64,000 nucleotides of DNA, from NCBI GenBank assembly GCA_963682025.1, contig OY821519.1, positions 97,925,585 to 97,989,584 on the forward strand. Direction: 5' to 3'. The stretch comes from Cordilura impudica. Taxonomy: Eukaryota > Arthropoda > Insecta > Diptera > Scathophagidae. This document shows positions 55,590 through 64,000 of the stretch, piece after piece. The position numbers and the translations under genes were made by a program. The notes under the pieces were generated by a model, which was given only the letters and a program-made list of their open reading frames with translations, made no database searches and was not told the DNA's origin. The stretch's first letter is position 1, and each line of letters begins with the position of its first letter.

Positions 55590-55951
55590 TCTATAATATT
55601 AATAGGCTAGGCGATTTCTTGTGACCGATGTTTTGTTCTACTGTTTTATCCCGATTTTGACAAAACATATATTTTTTGAAAGGTATTTCTTTTTAGCTGT
55701 TCACCAGACTTACAGATTTTAAAATTTTTGCCTTTATTTTGAGTACATTACATTTAAAGTTGCTACTAACACATACATAAAATTATACAATTCTATGTGT
55801 GTGTTAATTAAATTTGTTAATGTGTTTGTAAGTTTGTTTTCTTCAAACACAATAACAATAAACCAAAAAAGTGTTGGTTTGTGAATTGGCTAAGTTGAAA
55901 AAAAAGTTGCCTAGAATTTGCACTCGAATTTCGAGCGCTGGATTCTACTAG
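55590..55951 (+). mobile_element. non-autonomous Helitron, family A, copy 8
   Basis: Starts TCTATAATATTAATAGGC, ends CTCGAATTTCGAGCGCTGGA then TTCTACTAG followed by T. It is well preserved. The TACCCTATGCCACTACA immediately before it is probably a remnant of a mini-me core. Confidence 0.8.
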
Positions 55952-56496
55952 TATAAAGTAAATACAGTTCATAAGCAGAAAATTTCCTTGAATACGAAGT
56001 TTTTTTAAAAAGCGATAAATGCTCTTGAAAATTGAAAACGGAGAGCGTCAGCCTTTTGTAAAAATGCGCAAATGAAGAAAATGCCTAGTTTCTAAAAATT
56101 TTGAACCATAAATTCTAAAGATATTCTAAAAAAGGTATTCTAAACAAGAAATTCTAAAGATATTCAAAAGGTAACCCAGACGTAGAATTGGCTTAAGTTT
56201 ACTTAAAGTAAATTGTTGTTTGCAAAGATTTTTTACCAGGCAAACTAATTTCTTTAGGCTGCTTCAGATAAATTGGTTTCAGATTAAAGTTTACATTATA
56301 TGTGAATGCCAACGTCAGAGCAAACAGGCTATATGTCCCTGCCATGTTAGGTTCCAAAGCCATGTTAAGTTCCAAAGCCAAACATAAATTCCACTGTAGC
56401 ATGATTTCCAAAGATATTTTAGAGAAAACCGAAATTTCTAATTAATGTTTGGAGTAACCTCTTATTTAGAAATTATCTTCCGATTTAATCATAATA

Positions 56497-56691
56497 TAAG
56501 CGCCCCGGTAGGTAAGTAGGTAGCATGCTCGCCTATCATGCGGGGGTCGTGGGTTCGATTCCCACCAGAGGCTTTGGTCTGTCGCTGCAAAAACCAGCCA
56601 AATGGTCTTTGTCACCCGGCTTATCCTTGGACCCAGATTAGAATACAAATTTACTTTGCATTGTAATTAATATAAATAAATAATAAAATAA
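56497..56691 (+). mobile_element. tRNA-derived SINE, copy 2
   Basis: Same tRNA-like head as the copy at 45926 (A box TAGGTAAGTAGG, B box GGTTCGATTCC), then a different body and a TAAATAA-rich tail. An 11-bp target duplication TAATCATAATA lies at 56486-56496 and 56692-56702, which proves retrotransposition. The tRNA-like part cannot be a functional tRNA because the acceptor stem is imperfect. Confidence 0.85.
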
Positions 56692-56787
56692 TAATCATAA
56701 TAAGAGAATGTTTCCTCACCAATTCCGATACTGTCTTCGTTTAGAAAATAAATAATTTTCATCAAAACCCTTTTCTTGTCATTTCAG

Positions 56788-57898
56788 ACTTTTAGCGTTT
56801 GTTACACCCGATTGGCGTTGTCGTGAAAAATTGGAGCCCGTATTAATGGAAGTAAAACTGGCAGCCGTACGTCTACGAACAGTTTTATACGATCTCGCTG
56901 AATTCGGAGAGGGAGCCCTAGGCAATGCAACAAAATCGGAAGATCGCACTTTGGCACAAAAACTTAAACCAATAATTAGAGCTCTAAAAGATGCCAATAA
57001 ATTGGTGCATGATTCATGTGAAGTTCTTGAGGCCAATGGAGGATGGTCACTGGAGCATTTAGTGCGTACCGATGATAAGACCTTATGTCAACCACCCGAT
57101 AGTTTGGATCGTTTAATAGCATGTGCTCAAACTTTAACCGAGGATGTACGCTCTACGACATCATTTATACAGGGAAATGCATCTCTGCTCTTCAAAAGAC
57201 ATCTAACAGAAGTGGTCGAAGAAACGAACGGCTCACAAACACCCTCCAAAAATCAAACACCCACAGGCTTGGACCGAAATTCATCCGAATGGCTCGAAGA
57301 TTACGATTATGTGTCCTTCGAATCGAAAGATGTAGCAGCACGAAAAAATTCCGTTTTACGAGAAGTTATACCGGAAAATATGAAAAATAAATTCGATACC
57401 GTTCTTAAGGTGGCTGAAAATACTGTCATCACAACGGCCAACAATATGACGAGCACCTCGAATGGCAAAAAGCCTCAGGCGGAATTAACGGACAAAGACA
57501 AAATGTTGGTGCGTTATTATGCGGTACAAATTACCACCCATATGGGTAACTTACGACAAGCCATCGATTCATTCCTCGAGACGGTGGAGAAAAATCAACC
57601 ACCCAAGTTTTTCATAGCCTATGGTAAATTCGTGGTAGTAAGTGCTCACAATCTAGTGACCATAGGCGATATTGTACATCGTAATATTACGAAACCAGAT
57701 TTAAAAGAAAAGATATTACGCTGCACCAATAATCTGTCCGAGGCTCTGAAGACTTGTGTTTTAAAATCTAAACAAGCAGCCGCTCATTTTCCCAGTGTTA
57801 CGGCCGTACAAGAAATGGTCGATTCCGTGGTGGATATCAGTCATTTGGCCTCGGATTTAAAAACCGTTATGTTGCATGCAGTCCAACTGACAATTTAA
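56788..57898 (+). CDS. p130CAS: p130CAS adaptor protein, 3'-terminal exon C (four-helix, Src-binding and FAT-like domains)
   Basis: Completes the split Arg codon and runs to TAA at 57896-57898 (369 further codons). First comes the rest of the four-helix bundle (LLAFVTPDWRCREKLEPVLM, KLAAVRLRTVLYDLAEFG), continuing to about 57190. A linker contains SSEWLEDYDYVSFESKD (about 57285-57335), whose YDYV is the docking site type bound by the Src SH2 domain in Cas proteins. From about 57490 to the end lies the FAT-like C-terminal domain (DKMLVRYYAVQITTHMGNLR, FIAYGKFVVVSAHNLVTIGD, AVQEMVDSVVDISHLASDLK). This domain targets Cas proteins to focal adhesions. Exons A, B and C together are 2,307 nt, exactly 769 codons including the stop, supporting the splice model. 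Confidence 0.95.
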
Positions 57899-59320
57899 GT
57901 TCAATGCTGAGTCTATGCAGGAAGAGCACTAAAGACTTATAAAGTCTTCCACTTATCAAATAAAAAAAAAAAACAAACAATAAACTATAAAATTAGCTTT
58001 GAATTATTTAAAGCTTTTTTGCAACGAACTTTTTACTAACGCAAACAGGTTTATGAAGCAACATTAAAAAACAAAACAATACAAATTTTCTGTCGTATAT
58101 ATGAAAATAAAATCTTATAAAGTCTGAAATCAGCGTATCGTTCCTTATAACATAAAAGTAAATTACCAGAAAATTTATACTAATATTTCTAAAACACATA
58201 ACTACATACACACACACACAAAATTACTTATATCAATTCTTATATATCAAAATCTAATTTGTTTTTTTGTTATAATTTTAAGGAAGAAAAAGAAGAAAAT
58301 TGGAAAATTGTATCAGTTTTTAAAGGTTCAAAAACACAATAATGTTTTTGTGGTCGTGTGGAGAGGGAATTCAGAAAGACAAAAATTATTTCCTAATGAA
58401 AATGTCTTTATTAAGTCCATGCGAAAAGAAATTAAAAGAATTTGTCATAACAAATCTTAGATGACCGAAATTCATCAATACAAGACACATTTCTCCGACA
58501 TATTACCTTTGTTTCTTTAGAGATGAAGTCTCTTTCAGTGGGTGGTTTGATAATTTGGATAAAAAATTTTATGACATTTCTTCAATCCATTAATTCATAC
58601 AAATCACAGTTCTTTGCAAATCAATTCTTTTGTAATACAACAAGATCTAACACATTCAAGTTTAGTCCATCAAATTTTTCATTGAGGGTTTCATTCCATC
58701 AGGGATTTCAAACTTTTAATATGAATTCATAGTCCAACTTTCCAAACACTTTTCCCAATTCATATTGTGTGTATTTCAACCAAAAACTTTTGTATATATT
58801 TTGTAGGCTTTTAGTTTAATAACTTTCATTAAAAAAATTTATTTCTTCTAATTTGTAAATAGTTTTCTTAATTTTAATTTTCTTGTCCTGTATATTTAGC
58901 CAAAACTAAATTAAGCAATATTATTTTTATTATTTAGTAATGAAAAAAAACATAATTTTATTAACGGTAAATTACTTAATTATTTGCTTTAAATTATTAA
59001 GTATATACTCGTACTTACCACTTTTATTTACACTTTTCTAGATCTAAAAACCGAAGATCGATCAATTTTCTTTAGTTTAGCATATGAAGAATCTTTAAGA
59101 TTATTCTAAAAATATTGAAACAAAAATAAAATACGATTTATTTATATCATTAATTAGATTTAGTTGTAACAAATAAAATATTGAAATACTGAAATTGTGT
59201 TGTATATTATTACATTAATACATAATTTACTAAATAATTGCTATGTATCCCAAAAAATATGAAAAAATTATATACAAAATACTTAAATGATGAAATAAAG
59301 CATATGTAAAGTAGAATACT
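57899..59320 (+). other. p130CAS: p130CAS 3'UTR and candidate polyadenylation signals
   Basis: No repeat family is evident in this AT-rich stretch after the stop. A perfect small hairpin AAGACTT-ATA-AAGTCTT lies at 57932-57948. AATAAA hexamers follow at 57959-57964 and 57979-57984, and others occur near 59121-59130, 59170 and 59293. Which one is used cannot be decided from sequence; a long UTR is possible. Confidence 0.5.
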
Positions 59321-59762
59321 TATAAAAAAAATCACTGGCTGTGTTCTCTTTTTTTTCAATACTAAATCGTTCATCCAAATGTTTAGGAAAGTTTTAAGTC
59401 AGAGAACGAGGCATTATGCTACCACTTGCAGATGTGAAGGGTAAAAATATACTATTTCAGAGTGTCTCTATTTTAATGGGACCCAAACCAAATCAGGGAC
59501 TAAAAATTAAATTACCAGTTCGGCATCAAAATAATTTTTCAAGAGTACCCTTTTAACTACAGAGTACTAAATCAAATTTTTTTTCAATTTCAATTTTCAA
59601 TTTATTTATTCAATTACCAAGCCAAAAAATAACGGATAAATTCATTTACATTTTTTAATAAGCACATAGCAAATTAAAAAATATTTGTTTATATAAAGAA
59701 CAACACTGTCAATGCAAGATCAAGTACGTGTATTTAACTTAAGTAATGTTTCAATTACATAC

Positions 59763-60918
59763 TAGCAGATTCCAGCCTCCTCCCGAAAACAAGTGGACGT
59801 GGCAGATCTCATACAAAGTTTAACATATAATATCTGGAATACTATGAAACTATGCGCATGTACATATTAAACTAATTTGAAGAGTTGTGAAAAAATGGGC
59901 GGGATCGGGCCAATGGGCGTGGCACCCACCATACAAAGTAAATATTTAATGTCATATATCTAGAGTACTGTAATAGATAAAGTCTTGGAACTTTGTCGGA
60001 TTTTTTGAGATTTTAATGTGAGTAGTCCTACCAAAAATGGGCGGGATTAGATTAGTGGGCGTGGCACCTCATATACAAAAAATATTATCTGGAGTACTAT
60101 AAAGCTGACAGTCTTGAAACCAGGTGTGAGTTCACGAATGAAGAGTGTGAGAAGTTATGTGAAAAATGGGCCGGATCAAAGCAGTGGGCGTGGCACCTCC
60201 CATACATGGTAAATACATATCATCATATATCTAGAGTACTATGGTGGCCACAGTCAATTGGTTGTTAATGTGAATAGCCATACCAAAATGGGCGGGATTG
60301 GACAAGTGAGCGTGGCACCTCCCACACAAAAAATATTATCTGGAGTACTATAAACCTGACAGTCTTGAAACTAGGTGTCAGTTTACGAATGATGAGTGTG
60401 AGGAGTTATGTGAAAAATGAGCGGTATCAAACAAGTGGGCATGGCACCTCCTATACATGGTAGACTCATATCATCATATATCTAGAATACTGTGATGGCC
60501 ACAGTCAATTGGTTGTTAATGTGAGTAGCCATACCAAAATAGGCGGGATTGGACAAGTGAGCGTGGCACCTCCCACACAAAAAATATTATCTGGAGTACT
60601 ATAAACCCGACAGGTGTGCGTTTACGAATGATGAGTGTGAGAAGTTATGCGAAAAATGGGCGGTATCAAACAAGTGGGCATGGTACCTCCTATACATGGT
60701 AAACTCATATCATCATATATCTAGAATACTGTGATGGCCACAGTCTTAAAACTGTCTGCACGTCAATTGGTTGCTAATGGAAGTAGTCGTACCAAAAATG
60801 GGCGTGATTGGACAAGTGGGAGTGACAGACTCATGAGCCAATAAGTTCTTCATGTGATTAGTCGACCAATATTCACTATAAATTAATTATGTGACAAAAC
60901 AACGTTTGCCGGGTCAGC
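59763..60918. repeat. minisatellite array of alternating ~125-bp units
   Basis: GGCGTGGCACC or variants recurs at about 59925, 60057, 60187, 60308, 60437, 60559 and 60676. Odd and even units differ: one type continues with ACAAAAAATATTATCTGGAG, the other with ATACATGGTAAATACATATC then ATCATATATCTAGA. This gives a roughly 250-bp higher-order period. The left edge CTAGCAGATTCCAGCC equals the family A Helitron terminus on the minus strand. The right edge is ACAACGTTTGCCGGGTCAGC followed by TAG and T, so both edges show CTAG. A related shorter copy lies at 33710-34220. Confidence 0.75.
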
Positions 60919-61074
60919 TAGTTTAATATATTTTTAAGACAGATTAAACATATATTTTATCATTCTCAGCTTCTCCTCCATATGTACTATTATTATGCCA
61001 ATTTTCACATTCCTCCGTGTCCGCATATTGCTTAAAAAGGGAACTAAAAATTTACCTTCACGCATTAATATATG

Positions 61075-61382
61075 GATAATATTAATAGGTATGGCAATTT
61101 CTTGTGACCGATGATTTGATTAACAGATTTTTAAATTTTTTCCTTTATTTTGAGTAAATTGCATTTCAAGTTGCTATGTGTATTTTATTAAATTTTTTAA
61201 TGTGTTTGTTAATGAGTTTGTTAACTCCATTCACAATAATAACAAACCATAAAAGTGTTGGTTTGTGAATTGGCTAAGTTGAAAAATAAAGCTGCCTCGA
61301 AATTGCACTCGTGAATTGGCTAAGTTGAAAAATAAAGCTGCCTAGAAATTGCACTCGAATTTCGAGCATTGGAATCTGCTAG
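61075..61382 (+). mobile_element. non-autonomous Helitron, family A, copy 9, with internal duplication
   Basis: ATAATATTAATAGG start and GAATTTCGAGCATTGGAATC then TGCTAG end. It has internal deletions relative to other copies. A 46-bp direct duplication lies near the 3' end: GTGAATTGGCTAAGTTGAAA starts at 61265 and 61311. Confidence 0.72.
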
Positions 61383-61511
61383 ACTAACTAAATATATCTA
61401 AAGACCTTCAAGTGAGACTAATTTTGGAACAAGTTTCTATTTGAAATTCACATCCGATATGAACTTTAACATAAACTCATAGAAGAAGTAAATGATTATC
61501 GTATGTTATTC

Positions 61512-61660
61512 TTACGTTATACTTTCGAACAAAGTGACTTATTCATCTTCAGCATCTTTCAAGTCTTCAAGTCATGCTTAATCAACTATTTAACTTAACA
61601 TTTGAAAGAAAAGACCATGAGGAATGTTTTTTCTTTTTTTTATACCAGAGTTTGTACGAA
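61512..61660. repeat. unclassified repeat shared with 20398-20560
   Basis: TACTTTCGAACAAAGTGACT through TCATGCTTAATCAACTATTT to the T-rich tract matches the intronic copy. It is non-coding and its nature is unknown. Confidence 0.55.
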
Positions 61661-61679
61661 AAAGCTGAGATTTTCCAAT

Positions 61680-62285
61680 TTTTAGCTTTCTCGTTTCTCT
61701 TTTATTATACCGATCTACTCAGAATCACTTTCTGAGTCCGTTCGTCTTCCGTCTGTAATCAAATTACAGTTCGCAAATATGAATATATTTTGATGAAATT
61801 TGGTATATAATCTTTTATCGGGTATACGATGAACGCTATTGAAATTGGTGAAATTCGGTCCATGAACAGACCTAACCTAATACAAATGACCTATATGCAA
61901 TCGACATGAGTTGCCATAAGATCCATTAATCAGTAGTCCAAAAAGAATCTCAATAGGACAATTCTTAGTCATAGGCCCCATGTAGAGCTGCTTTCCGATC
62001 TTCACTTAAATGTATCAAAAAACAAAAATATCGCACAGATATTTCTCAAATTTTGTTTGTAAATATTTTTTAAAACGACTTTACCATATATGGTCAGGAT
62101 CGGTCCATGTTTCGATCTAGTCCCCATATATATAGCATCCGATATGAACTTTTTCATATCCGCAGCCAAAAAAATTGATAATAATGCCACTCAAATTTGG
62201 TTAATGCTTATTTTCTATATCGAATTAGTTGGACCGAAGAGATATGGTCTCTAAACCATGGTATAATTTATTTTTTAATATTGTC
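61680..62285 (-). repeat. mini-me-like repeat, family B, minus copy in the 3' flank
   Basis: TTATACCGATCTACTCAGAATC, then the GTCCGTTCGTCTTCCGTCTG remnant, CAGACCTAACCTAATACAAA and GAGCTGCTTTCCGATCTTC. It ends GGACCGAAGAGATATGGTCT; the last GTCTAGAC palindrome is lost. Confidence 0.6.
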
Positions 62286-62309
62286 TTTTTCTCGTTTCTT
62301 GCTGTGTTG

Positions 62310-63505
62310 TTTTGTTTTTATACTCTAAACCACTCTGTGGTCAGGGTGTAATGAGTTTTTGCCGATGTTTGTAACTACCAAAAATATTTAACCGAGAGCC
62401 AACATTTGTTATACCGATCGCCACTTGACTCAAAAACACCTTAAGAGTCAATTTAGCGATGTCCGTCCCTTAATCCGTCCATCTGCCCATCCATATGTTT
62501 ATCTGTGTGTACAGGTCACATATCTGTGGTTTTCTAGAATAACCGCGTATGTCATAAAATCAAAGTGTTCAGGAGAGCCAAAAAACGTTATATTTGAAAT
62601 TATTGGCTCAATATAAAGTTTTTAGAGCTTTTTTTTAAACAGTCCTGTAGATATGGGCAATAAATACTTTATATAAAATTTTGGGTCAAAAATCTTCAGA
62701 GGAATAGATCCTAGAGAAGGACGAAAAAACTATATGTAAATAACACTTTAAGAGTGTGTAGATAAAACAACTTATGTCGACAAACGTCGTTTTCTTTGAA
62801 AAAGAAAACTACCAACGCATCCACCCACGTAGACATAAGTTGTTGTTGCTTGAAAAAGGGATATTTTTGTTCGTCAACAAAATGTCAACGGGACTTAGGA
62901 TGAGAATATAACAACGTATCAAGAATAATAGTGACAAAAAATAACAGAAATAAACACACAAGTTTTTATAAGTGGTTATAAACTGAAAAATATTCCAAAA
63001 TTATTTTGCATTTTTTTTTTCATTAATAACAACGTATGTCGCTATGTGTCGTTCTCTGAGAAAATAATTTCTCAGCGACCAAACGTAGATTGACATACAT
63101 CGATAGTGCTGTAAATTAATTTAATAAACATTTAAGTTACGTCGTTATTTAAAGAAAAAACTCAAAAATGGTCAGTATTTTTTTTTAAAAAATTTAACAC
63201 ATGTAAAGAGCGTTAAAAATTAATATATCTGGGCATCGTTAACTCAAAACTGACAAAAATGGACATACGCGGTTATTCCAGAAAACCATAGATATAAGAA
63301 AATATTTTGATGAAATTTGGTATATAAGCTCTTACGGCCATAGGACGAACGCTTGACCCCTACGAGATCGACTTATATTGTCATAAGATCCAATTATTAT
63401 ATAGATATCGGTCAAAATTGGTTTGCGTGTGTTTATTATACCCATTAATCAGTACTCAAAAAATTACATGGTTAGTCAGATCGACTATAATTTTCTTACT
63501 TGTTG
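62310..63505 (-). repeat. mini-me-like repeat, family B, split by a TIR element
   Basis: The left part (62310-62522) has the TACTCTAAACCACTCTGTGG core, TTTGTAACTACCAAAAATAT and the GTCCGTCCC tract. The right part (63293-63505) resumes AAGAAAATATTTTGATGAAA and ends GATCGACTATAATTTTCTTA. Aligned to intact copies, the flanks close up exactly when one TA is removed. Confidence 0.7.
62523..63292 (+). mobile_element. 0.77-kb TIR element (TCTGTGGTTTTCTRGAATAA), copy 3
   Basis: TCTGTGGTTTTCTAGAATAA at the left, TTATTCCAGAAAACCATAGA at the right, with TA on both sides (62521-62522 and 63293-63294). The two internal hairpins of copy 2 are conserved (about 62768-62845 and 63030-63105). No coding region. 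Confidence 0.8.
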
Positions 63506-63689
63506 ATGATGCTTTTTGGTTTTTTGGAAATGGATGCGTGATTGATTTTGACAAACCATATTCACGCTCGAATAAATGCTATCACAAGCCGTTGTCTTAG
63601 AAAAAATATTTTTATTAACATTTAATCTAAAATCACGTGAATAATTTGCATTTCAATCACGTCACTAAATGTTCAAACTCTCCGGTACA

Positions 63690-64000
63690 AAAGTTTTTTA
63701 ACACAATAAAAAGTGTTTAACCGAAGGCCACCATTTATTATACTGATCGACTCAAAATCACTCTCTGAGTCGATTTAGCGATGTCCACCTGTCTGTCTGT
63801 CCTTGTAATTTATTAGATATGAATATATCTTTATGAAATATAGTATATAAGCTTTTTTCGGTCATAGGAGTATGTTCATACATATAGCACCTATGAGATC
63901 GACTTAATTTAATTATCATATAGATATAGGTCAAACTTTGTATAGCCTAGAAATAAATCCTGCAGAACCATTTTTATTCATAGTCCCCATACTTCCTGAT
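63690..64000 (-). repeat. mini-me-like repeat, family B, partial, runs off the window
   Basis: CCATTTATTATACTGATCGACTC, GTCCACCTGTCTGTCTGTCC tract, GATATGAATATATCTTTATG and ATAGTCCCCAT blocks in minus order. It continues beyond base 64000. Confidence 0.55.

Larger units (their letters stand above)
54713..56787 (+). other. p130CAS: p130CAS intron between exons B and C
   Basis: 2,075-bp intron with GTAAGT donor and TTTCAG acceptor. It splits an Arg codon after its second base (AG|A). It carries a Helitron (55590-55951) and a SINE (56497-56691); the remainder is plain AT-rich sequence. Confidence 0.9.

Noticed and set aside
57932..57948. Hairpin after the p130CAS stop as a transcription terminator
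   Set aside because: Pol II genes do not use such terminators; it is at most a 3'UTR structure.

Overview
The window is strongly AT-rich dipteran nuclear DNA. The protein it encodes and the repeats it carries (tRNA-derived SINE, small Helitrons, (GTCY)n 'mini-me'-like elements, mariner/Tc1/hAT relics) suggest a large, repeat-rich genome such as that of a calyptrate fly. The species cannot be named from the sequence.

One host gene is supported, on the + strand: the fly orthologue of the Cas-family adaptor p130CAS/BCAR1. Three exons are visible, 427-810, 53901-54712 and 56788-57898. They join in frame with consensus splice sites and give 768 residues of substrate domain (YxxP motifs), four-helix region, a YDYV Src-binding-type motif and the C-terminal FAT-like domain. 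The 5' part, including the SH3 domain, lies upstream of base 1. Intron 1 of the visible part is 53,090 bp; the next is 2,075 bp. From 57899 on comes the 3'UTR and then repeat-rich flank.

Intron 1 is essentially a transposon archive. From left to right: a mariner relic split by a mini-me-like copy and a Helitron (1.3-2.7 kb); a divergent GGGTAC/poly-A/T array (3.5-4.8 kb); TIR elements at 6.6, 7.6-8.2 and 8.5-9.4 kb; a decayed zinc-finger/DDE-like protein gene (10.3-11.75 kb); a 5'-truncated R1-superclade LINE with a 15-bp target duplication (12.1-13.4 kb); Helitrons (16.4, 17.4 kb); a deep nest at 19.6-24.7 kb (Tc1 relic, around a RAG1/Transib-like transposase relic, around a mini-me-like element, around a PIF/Harbinger-type MITE with TAA duplications); a second mariner relic (26.6-27.2 kb); a 2.87-kb foldback with about 1.24-kb arms (27.5-30.4 kb); a Tc1 transposase relic (31.0-32.0 kb); two palindromic hAT-type MITEs (32.6 and 34.4 kb); an internally deleted hAT (35.6-37.5 kb); a LINE reverse-transcriptase fragment (38.8-39.7 kb); more Helitrons; a half copy of the foldback with a SINE in it (44.6-46.2 kb); a 110-bp tandem duplication (49.6 kb) and further mini-me-like copies. 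Intron 2 holds a Helitron and a second SINE copy. The 3' flank holds a minisatellite with alternating ~125-bp units, another Helitron and a third copy of a 0.77-kb TIR element.

No transposase here looks intact: each has frameshifts, stops or deletions. Apart from p130CAS and its splice and 3'-end signals, the content is mobile DNA and unclassified AT-rich intron sequence. No rRNA, functional tRNA, CRISPR or prokaryotic feature was seen.
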